The translations under genes and the position numbers were made by a program. Positions 22,201 to 33,785 of a DNA stretch of 64,000 bases are shown one piece after another (position 1 is the stretch's first letter; each line of letters starts with the position of its first letter). Source of the DNA: Epiperipatus broadwayi (taxonomy: Eukaryota; Onychophora; Udeonychophora; Euonychophora; Peripatidae); NCBI GenBank assembly GCA_028023455.1, contig JAQFVV010006203.1, positions 10,820,876 through 10,884,875 of the forward strand. The letters run 5' to 3'. A model generated the notes under the pieces. It was not told the origin of the DNA. It ran no database searches and saw only the letters and a program-made list of their open reading frames with translations.

Positions 22201-23408
22201 GACTTTGACACCTGATGATCTAAATGTCAGATTTACTTATCACATTATTATTTTGAAATTCTGTGATGGCTTCTATGAGTAACTTTTGGCATATATTTAT
22301 CCACTGCCTACTTATATGTCAAGACTATTTCACTGAGGGGAACTTAATGTAACTTATTGTCAGTCATTGTCCATAGGCACTGACTAAGGAGCATATCATC
22401 CAGGTCAATATTAAATTCACAGTGTTTTGCTAGGTCCTATAGTGCTTACTACAATGAGCATTTGTTTCCTATTTCTAAAATGTAATTTTTCTTTAAGTTT
22501 GAGGTAGACTATTTCTTCTGAAGGCTTTGGTTCACAATATCTTTTTGCTATTTGTAAAACATCTTTGCCTGTCCACCACATTGGCTTACTATCATTAGAT
22601 TGATATTTTCTGTGTTAATAATGAAACATCAATTTGCTGTGCCATTATCATAAAATTCCTTAACTTTATTTTGACATATCATTTTCGAAGTTTGTTTGTT
22701 CAATTTATGTACAAAGTCACAGTTCGTTCAATTACAGTTGACCCTGCTATCTTTAGATTGATATCTTCTATCTTATTAATGAGCATAGATTTCTGTATGT
22801 GCTCCACATATAAACATTAATTTGCTGTGCTGATAACATCAAATTCTTTAACCTCATTGTGAAATACCATTTTCAGAGTTTATTTGTTCAGTTTGCATAC
22901 AAATGTCACAATTGTTTCAATTACATTATTGACATGCTAACCACCCATGGCACTTTTGTCATTTGCACAGGTTCTTCTATCAATTGAAGCTATTCTGTTA
23001 TACTTCAGGTATCCTATCGACTGTACCTCTCTCCATGTAAGCCAAGGGTATATGCATATACAGGTTATATAAACTAACAATAACATAAAATAAATAAAAA
23101 TAACAAGTTTATTATACTCATGAATAATATACAGTATATATATATAATTGAAATAAATATTAATCCTTGAAGAGAAGGTTTCTAAGACAAACATCTTTAC
23201 ACAACTTGATAATAAGAAAATTATATCTGATTTTTTAAGCTTTTGCACATGCGCTTACTCCATCTGATGCTGCTTTTTAGTATGTGTGTTCTGCATACAT
23301 ATAGTAAATTTGCATGCTAATTTCTTGTAAATTTTTCTAGAGATATAATTATGTAAGTGTTATGCAATAATTATTTTATGTAATAAAACTTTATTTATTT
23401 ACAAAATC

Positions 23409-25209
23409 TTTAAATAAATCAATGATATAATATATCTTTATATAACTGCAATAATATATATAATAATAATCATACACAAAAAAGCTCTTTTCAGCAAATA
23501 TTAATTTTTGCCTTTTCAGTGTGCTTTAATTAATTTACAATTACGATCTACTTTGCGTATATAGCAACATCTATCTTTTATATATATATAAAATTTACTA
23601 TTATATATAAAAAAGATAGCTTGTTTTTGTTGTATTTCAGAGAAATGGAGAGAGCAATAGAAAGACTAGAAAGAGGAGTAGAGATACCATTAATAGATGG
23701 CATGGGAATATATACATTATTGGGTCTTTTATTTGCAAATGATGTCTTCTTGTGTACAGTAAGTAGGAAAGATATGGAAGTTATGCTGAAGATATGCGCA
23801 AGGCTGGGTAGGGATTAAATTTAGTGAAAAAAATCAAAAGTAATGATGATTAATACTGGGAAAAGAGAAGACAAAGAATTTTTATTGGGCAATATAAAGT
23901 TAAATGTAGTAAATAGGTATAACTATTTGGGAATTGTCTTAAGTAATCTGAGAAATTGCTTGGATGAATGGGAGAAAAAAATGATAAATGAAACAAAGAA
24001 AAGAAAGGGACTAATAAAGAAATTAACAGTGGTTTTATATATTAAATATGATGTAGTTAGAATTGTATGGAAGGGAGTGGCAGTAGAGTTAACATGATAA
24101 AGATGCAATATGTGTTAATAAAGGGGTGTTGGATTATTTAGAAAAAGTACAAAGAGAAGTAGGAAGTCATGCATTAAATGCAGATGTGTGGATGGCAAAG
24201 GAGGCAATTCAAGGAGAAATAGGATGGTCAAGTTTTTATATGAGAGATGCAAAAAGCAAAATGAAAATGTTCAGTAGATTGCAGTTTATGGATAATAAGA
24301 GAATAGCTAAAATAGTATTTAATTGGGTTATGAGTAAAAGGCCGGCAACCAGATGGGTGAGAAATGTAATACGGTATGCAGAAGATTTGGATAAAGAATT
24401 TATGTCAATATACTTATAAAAAAAGTGGGATGATTGTATTAGGAGAATTGTTGAGTGTTATAGTGACAAGAAATGGAATAGAAGAATAGATGCATTAATA
24501 AAGAAAAGGGAGTTGGAGAAATGGTGAACTAGTATAGAGAGTAAAAAGAGTTTAAATATATGTAGAAGTAAACAGAATATTGGTGTGAGTTAATTTATGA
24601 TAATAGTATGGAAAGTAGTTTACTGTTTAAGGCTCAAACAGAATCTTTAGCAACAAAGAAATATACACATAAATGGAAAAATGTGGGTGATTTAGTCTCA
24701 AATTGTGTAAGGAAGGCTTAGAAAATATTAGGCATCTGCTAATTGAATGTAAATACTTGCAAGCAGAAAGAGTACCAATAATGAAGTTATGGAAGAATAA
24801 ATATAAACAAAGTTATTATACAGAAAGTGGGTTCTTGGTTTTTATGCTAGGTTTGGGAAAAGATAAGGGGGATTTAGATATAAAGACCGTGGAGTTGACA
24901 ACGACTATGTTGGTGGAAATGGGATGGAGTGGGATAGTGAAGAATATGGGAAAAATTTAGGACTGGGAATGGAAAGGGAAGTTAAAGTGGCTAACAGGTT
25001 TCTTTGAGCATAGTGGCTGAGAGAATACTGACTCCGAAAAAGAATTCAGAGTGCATCGCATTGTAATTGTAAATTAGTTAAAACACATTGAAAAGAGCAA
25101 AAATTAATATTTGCCGAAAAAGGCTTTTTTGTGTATGATTATTACTGTATATATTATTGCAGTTATATAAAAATATTTTATATTATATTATATCGTTGAT
25201 TTATTTAAA
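23409..25209. mobile_element. Element with about 140-bp inverted arms enclosing a LINE fragment
   Basis: Left arm 23409-23545 (starting TTTAAATAAATC, ending TTTACAATTACGA-like sequence) matches the reverse complement of right arm 25062-25209 over most of its length, including AATATTAATTTTTGCC near the inner part. Between the arms is a plus-strand LINE family II fragment. Flanks are the two halves of the LTR. Whether this is a fold-back transposon that captured a LINE, or a snapback insertion product, is not resolved. Confidence 0.65.
23606..25050 (+). pseudogene. LINE family II fragment: RT palm/thumb and C-terminal knuckle
   Basis: Frames broken by stops encode REMERAIERLERG, then LLFANDVFLCTVSRK, where the catalytic FADD box has become FAND. 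A thumb region follows (NRYNYLGIVLSNLRNCLDEW), and the end has LCKEGLENIRHLLIECKYL, a C-x2-C...H-x4-C type knuckle seen at the C terminus of several LINE clades. It is collinear with the copy at 36960-39540, which keeps more of the 5' part. Loss of the second catalytic Asp makes it inactive. Confidence 0.8.
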
Positions 25210-25318
25210 TATATGTAAAAGCCCCATAATGATTTAATCTTCTTTGCATTTTTGACGATTTACAATATCATATATCCATATATTTCTGCACACTCACCAT
25301 GAATTATTGTTTTATTCA

Positions 25319-27842
25319 CAATTCTTATTGTATTAAAGAAATACTAATTGTCAGTTTTTCAAAGAGTAAGAATTACATAAGCACAATATTAAAAAAAAAA
25401 AAAACACAATAATTTAGACTATGAATAGAGATATTGTACAACATTGCTTAGCCCTAGTACTATAGTTCATGGAAATAATAAAAGCCAAAGAGCATATATT
25501 AAACTAGATATTAGAAACATTATTCTACCATATTTATATATATAAAATATCTTAAATAAATTACAATATATTGTGATTTTTTTTGCAAAACATTGGATAT
25601 TAAATTGTTGCATAATACACATATGATAGGCCTGTAATCTACAAACCTTGAATACTAGAATCTATACTACTTTGAATTTTGTCAAGGATGTATAGTATTT
25701 CATTTCTTATTAATATATTTTTGTTTTTTTTTCTTTAAATTGGCCCAGTAAATTTCTTTCTGGCATTTTTCTTTATTTTTTTTATATTCTTTTTTTAAAA
25801 TGAGATGAACTTTAACTTTTATATCAACTATAAATATCCCAGTTATTTCAGTGCACATTATCTTTAAAAACATGTTAATGTCATTGCATTATTTATTTAG
25901 GATTATATAGTTTTGTTATAGATATTAATAAGTGCTGAATAGTGCTTTTAGATTTTGTGATTTTCTTTTTTGGAATTAGTATTTTAATGCTAAAATGTTT
26001 TAGTAATTGACAAATCATAAAAAATGACAACATTCTTTAAAATGCTTTTTGTTCAAATTAAAAAGAATTGAACGTACTAATAAACTAAATTGTTTTATAA
26101 TTAATAGAAAGTTGATTATTTGCCAAATTGCTTAATTTTTTTTTTAAAGGCAAGTTTGAATTAAATACTTTAATTCAAATGAATTTAATAATTTAGATTT
26201 TGAATACATATATATTGTATATAAAAGGTTTTGTGGGCATAGGGATTAGTGTGTTTACCTACTACAACTGCAATCTAATGTTTAAATCTAGACTATGTAG
26301 AATTTAGACATTTATGTTCCAAACAGATTTAAGGATTTTTTTTCTTTCCAGTAACGAACTCATAACCATCCAAGTATTAATTAATATATTGGTATTCAAT
26401 TATTTTTAGTTAAAAAGTAAAATAAGAAAGGGGAAAACACCAAATACTCTAGCAAGCCTCATGGCTGATGACTTATGCATTATTAATCACCAGAGGCTAT
26501 TGGGGATTAGTATGTTTAAAAACTGTTTTATTTCTATATTTATACTCACTATCATTCTACTCTAGAATATTTTAGATATCTGATCCTACATTTCCCTTAT
26601 TTTTTTCTGTTATTTTTCTTCTTATAGATATTTTGGGTTTCTTCATCCATTCATTATTTAGTTTTCATTTTTCAATTTTTGTGCTGTTGGCATTTCTTTA
26701 TTTATCTTGGCCATATTATCCATTCCAATTTTTGTACTTTTATTTGTTGTTAAATGTCTTTATTTTTAGTTCTGTTTTGTCATAATATTTTCTATACATT
26801 TTAATCATATCCATCCGATTAACTTCTGATTTTCTTTTATTTATTTTCTTAATTTAAGGTTTTTATTACTAAAATATTTCTTTCATGAGTGCTTTATTTA
26901 AGTTCTACAACAAATGGCTACATTAAAATAGTCTATTATCTTCTTTGCTTCTATTTTTTTTTTTAATCTATCTTTTTATTTTTATTATTTCTTTGATTAA
27001 TTATTATTTTATTTTACATCTTCTATTTATAAGAAAATATTTATATTTATTCATAAAAGTTTAAATTGTTTTTGCATTTATTACTAAATTCTGTATTAAT
27101 ATCTATATCTTATATTGTTAGTGTTTTTTATCTCATTATCTATAAATTAGAGAATGTAAAAATATGTACTATTCATTTATCTTTTCATATACTGACATTT
27201 ATATATATATTCAATATTTTTTCATGTATATTTTAAGTTTGCTACCAAAATTAGGAACTGTAATTTTTTAACCAATCTTTTATCTATTTGTTTGCTTACG
27301 ATAAAAACATTTTCATTTAATGATTTTAATTTTCTAAAATATCAAAATATCCTCTGTAAAAACTGATACTTGTTTTTTTTATTGATTAGAGTTTTAATTG
27401 TCTATTTTTTTTTTCTTTTTAAAGTTATATTATAATTCAAATTCTATTTTTATATAAGTGTAATAGTAATAACCTAATTTGTGTTGTTTATGATGCAAAG
27501 CTAAACTTTCTTGAATTGATTTTCAATTAAATAAAAAAACGAACTTAATCTCTGTCTTGATCAAATGAATAGAACTATAGCTCTATTTCATCCACTTCAA
27601 TGCTTGAATGTCACACTATTTCTTTTTCTGCCACTTGAATGCTCAGATGTCACATGACCTTACAAGTGATTAATCGTATAACTTTAGGTAAAATATCAAT
27701 AATATGAAATTTCTGTTCCAGAGTTTTTTGAAAACTAATTGCTCATATTTCAAGGGTAAGTCTTTTGCCTTCTCATTGAAAACTCAAATTTTGCAGAGAA
27801 ATTTAAAAAAACCACACGAAAGAAGCTCACTGCAGCCCTCTT
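25319..27842. other. Intron sequence, strongly T-rich on the plus strand
   Basis: No exon or element is recognised. From about 26560 to 27440 the plus strand is markedly T-rich with few purines, a strand asymmetry sometimes seen in decayed retroelement or transcription-biased sequence. A weak SINE-like patch at 26228-26310 resembles A and B boxes but is too decayed to call. Confidence 0.4.
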
Positions 27843-28564
27843 GGTACTTATATATTAGTCCTGTGACATGGCATGTATTAGACCTGTTGCACCTTTTCAT
27901 ATCCATGATAAATGTATAACATTGCAATTAGGTCAAATAAATTCAAGTAAACCCTGCTATGTTGATACCTGATCTCATATCAAAACATGTTTTTTATCCG
28001 ATCTCTGATCTGTTTTTTTTTCAAAACCAATTTTTTTTGCCTAGTTTTGTCAAGATTTCATTCTGACAACAGCTTGATTTCACTTGCATTGCATTTTTTC
28101 AGTCTTTGGAGTTCAGTGAAATGGCATAATAAGCAACAAGGAACATCATGGGAACACTTGGATTCCTATTTGACTGAATTTAGCGTAAATGTCATAAAGA
28201 TGATGATGCATTCATTTGCATAATGACTGAAATAAAAAAAATTGGCCACCAATATGTATAATTAAATAAAAGTGTTATATTTTTTTAATTTTATGTATAC
28301 TTTTGCTTTTTTTAAAAAAAAAAAAACAATTGCCAACAAAATATTGTTCAGGCAATATATTTTGGAGAGAAAATTTGGTTGTTTTCTCATCCCTGGTGTT
28401 CGTCACAGGATGGTGTTGATGCTAATCCAAAACATATACATATAACGATTCCGGAGCCGGACCTAAATGATCGATTTGATCTAAAAAGATCTGATTTCTT
28501 AGATTTGTAATAAAATATTCTACTAACTAATACTATTATATGATGTTAGTTTTTTCATTTTTGT

Positions 28565-29580
28565 AAATGTTTATTAATCTTATCTTGTTTTTGAGTTTGT
28601 GTGTGTGTGTGTCTTTTTAAAGTTACGTTTTTTTTTTTTTTTTGCAAGAGTAAATCAATACTTTTATTCAAAAGCAAGATGTAATAAGTAAATGTTTATT
28701 AATCTTATCTTGTTTTTGAATTTGTGTGTGTGTCTTTAAAGTTACGGGGCTTTTTCTAATATTTTTTTGGGGACTTTATGTGTGTCTTTTTAAAGTTACG
28801 GTACTTTTTTTTGCAAGAGTAAATCAATCATTTGATTCAAAAGCAAGACATAATAAGTCAATGTTTATTAATCTTAGATTGTTTTTTAGTTTGTGTCTTT
28901 AAAGTTACGGGGCTTTTTCTCATTTTTTTTTGGACTTTACGTGTGTCTTTTTTTAAAGTTACAGTATTTTTGGTCAAGAGTAAAAATCAATTATTTTTAT
29001 TAAAAAAGCAATATGTAATTCTAAATCTATCAAAAGTAACGTCATTTATATACTACAATTTAGAATTGATACCCGATTACTATTAGTAAGGACCGTCATT
29101 GAAAGATTCAATTGAAAAATGATACCCGACTAATTTCCGTTTTTTTTTTTTGGGGGACAGTAATGAATCAGAAAGTGGGTTGTTTTTGTTAACTCTGTCT
29201 ATATAAAAAGGGTACTGTTATTGAAATACCAAATTTAAAAATGATAACCGACTAATTTGCATTTCTTTTGACAGTAATTAATCAGAAAGTGGGTTTCTTT
29301 TTTTTTTTTTTTGGTAAATCTTGTGTATATATATATAAAAAAAAAAATACCGTAATTCAAATACTCCATTGAAAAAAACCAAACCCCGTTGAATTTGCTT
29401 TCTTTTTTTTTTTTTTAAGACAGTAATTAATCAGGAACTGGGTTGTTTTTGTTAGTGTGTAGATATAAAAACTAATCTTATTTTGAAATAATAAATGTAA
29501 CAAAAAATAATAATAATAATACTCATTTTCTTTTTTGGACAAGTAATTCCTAATAATTAGACATTGGGTTGTTTTTGTTT
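28565..29580 (+). repeat. Two irregular tandem arrays inside the inverted-repeat element
   Basis: Array one has units starting AATGTTTATTAATCTTA at about 28566, 28691 and 28860, each with GTGTCTTTAAAGTTACG-like parts. Array two has units marked by CAGTAATTAATCAG...GGGTTGTTTTTGTT at about 29157, 29272, 29421 and 29538, with ATACCCGACTAATTT spacers. Unit lengths vary from about 115 to 170 bases. Confidence 0.65.
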
Positions 29581-29623
29581 GTGCGTATATATATATAGCA
29601 AAAGTAACTTGTCATGGACGAAT

Positions 29624-29650
29624 TCTCGCGAAAACGGTACTTTTCGCGTG
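29624..29650. repeat. CG-containing hairpin
   Basis: CGCGAAAA and CTTTTCGCG flank a five-base loop. CG dinucleotides are rare in this AT-rich DNA, so this stands out. Function unknown. Confidence 0.5.
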
Positions 29651-30283
29651 ATCCTTAAATTTTTTTTCCCATTCCGCACCCTTAAAAGCAATTTTTGAGG
29701 GTTACCCATTCATAATGGAATCTTCAGGACATTATTACTAAACTTACAACAGTAAAGTAAGTTACAACACATTAAAAAAAATAGACGTCTTATCAAATTT
29801 TAAAAAACTACGACTGCTTCAAATACACACACTCTCACATGAAACTATAGAGAAAATAGATATTCCACTATTACGAGAAAATGATGAACAAAATCAACTA
29901 CTAAGGCAGCCAATCAAGGCATTTCTTTCTCTTTGCTTTTAGCATAGAAAAAAAGCCATAACCGGCAGCTGTCGGGAACTCTTTCTGTGTTTTATCATAG
30001 AAAGAAGTCTCATTTGTGTTGGCTTCTGTCGCTGCCACCGCCTCGGTCCAACATAACGTGAGGACTCATTTCTGCATTTATAATGTAGAAAATTTCCTCT
30101 TTTGTTGGGTGAAGGCTGGTGAAACGGTATATTTCTAAGAATTGACCTAGAAATAGCGACATCTCTAGGCGAACACCAGGGATGAGAAAACAACCGAAAA
30201 TTTTTTATGTGAACTCTCCATTTTGCCCAGAAAATTTGATCAACTTATAATAAAATACAACAGGCAACATAGATTTATTCATT

Positions 30284-30960
30284 GTGACAATTCCCGTTAT
30301 ATATTGCACAGTAAATAACATATGTGTACTTTTTTATGCTTTTTTAAATAATATTTTAGCCAATTCTTGTAATTTAGTGATTGTTTTGTCCATACTGGCA
30401 CTTCACATTTTTTTTTTTGCTAAAATTCATACCTTTAGTATTGTTATAAATTTTATACTTTTTCATATAAATGTCATATATTTCTGTTTAATATCATTTA
30501 GTATTGTTATAAATGTATATTCCTCACCATGTTTTAAATTTTTTTCTGTAAAAAGTCATATAAACGTACTTTTTAAGATCGGTGAGTTTTATTTTGCTGA
30601 AATTCATATCTTTAGCATCGTTATACATTTAATATTTTTTCGTCATTGGTTTGTCCATAATGGCATCTCTAATTTTTTTTTTGCTGAAATTTATTTCTTT
30701 ACTATCATTATAAATTGTATACTTTTTCATGTAAATATCGTATATATTTCTATTTAATATTATTTAGTATTGTTATAAATGTATATTCCTCACCATATTT
30801 TACATTTTTTCTTGTAAAAATTGTACAAATGTACTTTTTAAGATCAGTGATTTTTTTTGCTGAAATCGATATCTTTAGTATTGTTATATTTTTTCGTGTA
30901 AATGTTGTTTATATATTTCTGCTTTTTTTGGTAAATTATGCTTCAAATTGTTTATATTTT
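30284..30960 (+). repeat. Degenerate tandem repeat, about 266-bp period
   Basis: AGTATTGTTATAAATGTATA followed by TTCCTCACCAT occurs at 30500 and again at 30766, with flanking blocks such as GCTGAAAT(T/C)NATNTCTTTA repeated at about 30595, 30682 and 30860. The open frames across it are repeat translation, not genes. Confidence 0.6.
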
Positions 30961-31256
30961 TTGTGTGAAAGTAATATTAGTCCTGCGACATGGTGCATGT
31001 ATTAGACATGCTGCGCCTTTTCACATACATATTCAACCTGCTGATAACTTTGTAAATCTTGGGGAAAATATCATGTACAAAAGATCCATGTACACATTAT
31101 TTTCGTAAATTTTTGCGAAAATATGTACAAGATCCGTGTACAAGTTATTTTGGTCAGATCACAAGATTACAAAGTTATCAGCAGATTGATACGAATGTGA
31201 AAAGGCATAGCATGTCTAGTACCTGCTTCATGTTACAGGGCTAATATGTAAGTACT

Positions 31257-33180
31257 GCCTTCTTAATTTATGGGTATTTACTGAGTTTTTTTAAATTTTA
31301 TTTGTGAATATTTGTGCAAACTAATATATTTATTTTGAAAAGTTAAATATCTTCTTTGAAATTTTGTTTGTATAATAGAAATTTTTGAACAGTAGGTATT
31401 AATTAATGATATATTATCTATATTGCTATTTGTCAATGCCTTATTTGAGATTAATTCTATTAAGTCAATTTTTTTCTATATTTCATTTGAAAACAAAAAG
31501 AAATAAACTTGATTTACTTTCATAGGTACTTATGTATTAATTCTCAGTAGTGAAATTTTAGTCTTCATTACTTATGATTATTTATGATTGTTAAATATTT
31601 GATAGTATGTTTCATTTAATTAATTAACTAAATTTAATTTTCAAAGATATCTCTGAATTACTTTTATATTCACTATACTTTCTTTATTAACTTTTAGCTA
31701 TCACTGATCTACTCATGCTTTAAAGATGGCCATCTTTCGTTATGTAAATAAATTGATATTAATATAGGAAGTGGTGGTAAAAATGCGTCTTTAAATATTT
31801 GAAAGTTGAATTTACTTAATTAATTAAATAAAATGTACTATCAAATATTTAGCAATCATAAATAATGAAGATTAACCCCTGCACTAATATATAAATAACC
31901 TTTCATATTATAACATCAAAAGGGGATTTTTTTTTTATTCAGTTGGTTCTCATTTTAATAATTTATTTTTGATATAAATAATTGTATGTATAAATATCTT
32001 AGTGAATTCATATAAATATAGATGTACACACACATTATATAATAGATATATTGGTTAAATTTTGTGCACATAATGTAACTGATATATATTAATGTGTTAC
32101 AAAATGAACTGTATACAGCAAAGCCATAATATACACTCCATCAATATACATTACCTCAATTGTATACTATACCCCCCCCCCCAATGTAAATAAACAAAAG
32201 AAAAAGTGTAAATAAATAAAAAGTAAAAACATTAACATTTTAAAATTTAATCAGTTTTATAATGCAATAGCGGGTCTTTTTTCCATTTTGGAGTATCATA
32301 TATGATCACATTTATTAATAATGTTTCTTTGGCTTACATACTAGTGGGCCATAGTCTATTGATAATTTGATTGCTATTTTGTTAATTATTGGGGGAGAAA
32401 AATATTGAAGAATAAAGATTCTCCAGAGCGTATTTAATTACAATGAAAGTCTGACATTTTGCTATTTTTCTTATTTAAAAAAATTAAGGTATGATATAGT
32501 ACGTTTGTTATTAGTTTTTGAGTAAATATGAATAAGTTGAACACATGCAGTAAATGTGTTCTAAATTTATTATTAATAACTACTTTATTTATTATTTTAA
32601 TTTTGTTTATATTCTTAAATTATAGATGGATCCTATACACATAGAAAAATATATGATATATACATTATAACCACCTGGGTTGCAAGCATGCAGCAACATA
32701 GTTGTGTGTGCACATATATATAAAATAAAGGAAAAGTAGAAATAAACACGGGCATAAATTTTTGTAGATATTTTCTACATTTCACTTGGAATAAAAATAA
32801 TAAATAAAGGGTTAAATAACTGAATTAAAACAGAATTTTATTATGAAATAAATATTAAAAAAAAAAAAACGGTCTAAATAAATAATATTATTTTGATTTT
32901 GAAATTTAAAAACAAGCAGGGTTTATTTTTGAAATATTTTAATTAAAACTTGTATAAAATATCTATTTTTTAATTAATGCTTGTATGCATTTCTATTATC
33001 TATTTTTAAAAATCTTTGATAAGATTTCCAAATATAGCTTTTTAATTAAAAGTGCTTTTGGCAGGATTAAATTTGTTTCCAATCAAGAGAGATAAGGAAA
33101 AAAACATTTTTTAAATTCCTGTACTAATATACATACGTATTATATAATTAATAAATATAATTTGACATATAACAGTCAAT
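31257..33180. other. Intron sequence with a palindrome and homopolymers
   Basis: Apart from the palindrome at 31560-31876, this stretch holds a poly-C run at about 32172-32182 and AT-rich sequence with no exon. Confidence 0.45.
31560..31876. repeat. Palindrome with about 100-bp arms
   Basis: TCTTCATTACTTATGATT near 31562 through AATATTTGATAGTATGTTTC pairs with the complementary block at about 31780-31876 (AAATATTTAGCAATCATAAA and ATAATGAAGA). The loop is about 115 bases. No TSD seen. Confidence 0.65.
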
Positions 33181-33204
33181 AATGAACTGGTCATGCCGAA
33201 TGAC

Positions 33205-33420
33205 TAGACACACTTCCAGCCATATATATTAGTTGCCTCATGAGTTCTAGCCTTAACTCTTCCAGCTGTACTGGACAGTGTTTGCCTTGGGTTTGTTAAA
33301 TGACTTTTCCAGCCATATTACACAGCTTGCCTGAGTTTGCCAAAGTTGTAGCAGTTTCCAGTCCTATCGGGACTTGCCTCACTGCGTAGACATATCGGTT
33401 AGTGACTAGTAGAAACACCT
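33205..33420 (+). repeat. GC-richer tandem repeat, about 48-bp unit, four copies
   Basis: Units start CTTCCAGCCATAT (33210), CTTCCAGCTGTACT (about 33258), TTTCCAGCCATATT (about 33307) and TTTCCAGTCCTATC (about 33354), each with TTGCCT about 20 bases on. The block and its flank to about 33780 are clearly richer in G and C than the rest of the intron. The origin is unknown. A short ORF at 33558-33785 has no recognisable domain. Confidence 0.55.
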
Positions 33421-33785
33421 TCACTGTTGGAAGTGGTTTCAATGAAGAGCACATTCAGTCATTCAGGTAGACAGATGTTCTCTCTCTTAAGAGCGTGTTC
33501 TGTTGTTTAGATTAGACAGATGTTCTTTGGCTTGCCTCCAAAAAAGCTGACTATTTATTGTCAGATTCCTTACCTTACTGGCAGCAATCGGATTCAGAGA
33601 GCCTAACCAGTGGTAGGATTTTATACACATGTTTACACATTGCCCATACTTGTTTTTACCCTTTGGCCACGTTTATACACGGTTGTCCACATGTTCACAC
33701 ATTGGTTAGCTGCAATGTATGCTCAATCCGATCAGATAAGTTAAGGACTTCTGAAGGCAAGGTCAGATATGACACATATATTTAG

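Larger units (their letters stand above)
19959..25318 (-). mobile_element. Ty3/Gypsy-type LTR retrotransposon remnant with two nested insertions
   Basis: Two direct repeats act as LTRs: 19959-20803 (3' LTR in the element's sense) and 23036-25318 (5' LTR). Both begin TGTA and share a long run from ATATTAATCC to CTGCATA and onward to TTTCTGCACACT-like sequence near 20770 and 25285. Each is interrupted: the first by a family A unit (20257-20636), the second by an inverted-arm element (23409-25209). Inside, on the minus strand, are two Gag zinc knuckles and a protease domain. The purine-rich tract (reverse complement of 20804-20820) abuts the 3' LTR. A candidate primer-binding site starting TGG abuts the 5' LTR at 23035. 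The internal region is only 2.2 kb, so most of pol is missing. I did not find a convincing TSD. Confidence 0.78.
23036..25318 (-). repeat. 5' LTR, split by an inverted-arm element carrying a LINE fragment
   Basis: Begins TGTAAGCCAAGGG at 23036 and is collinear with the other LTR to about 23408. It resumes at about 25210 and ends near 25318 with TTTATTCA. The gap is filled by the element at 23409-25209. Confidence 0.65.
27843..31256. mobile_element. Long inverted-repeat element, nested
   Basis: Outer ends match as inverted repeats: 27843-27905 (GGTACTTATATATTAGTCCTG, then ...GACATGGCATGTATTAGAC) and about 31180-31256. A second left-type end at about 30972-31060 faces the same right end. The right portion 30972-31256 is thus itself a palindrome of about 85-bp arms around a loop with internal pairs. 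Inside lies another inverted pair, 28371-28402 with 30170-30203 (about 32 bp, nearly perfect), enclosing tandem arrays. No transposase ORF is visible. It looks like a non-autonomous DNA element or a stack of them. Superfamily not assigned. Confidence 0.6.

Noticed and set aside
28565-29580. CRISPR array
   Set aside because: Repeats are long, irregular and directly abutting without unique spacers of even length, and the DNA is eukaryotic.
30284-31005. Hydrophobic ORFs resembling membrane proteins
   Set aside because: They are translations of a T-rich tandem repeat; phenylalanine and isoleucine runs follow from base composition.
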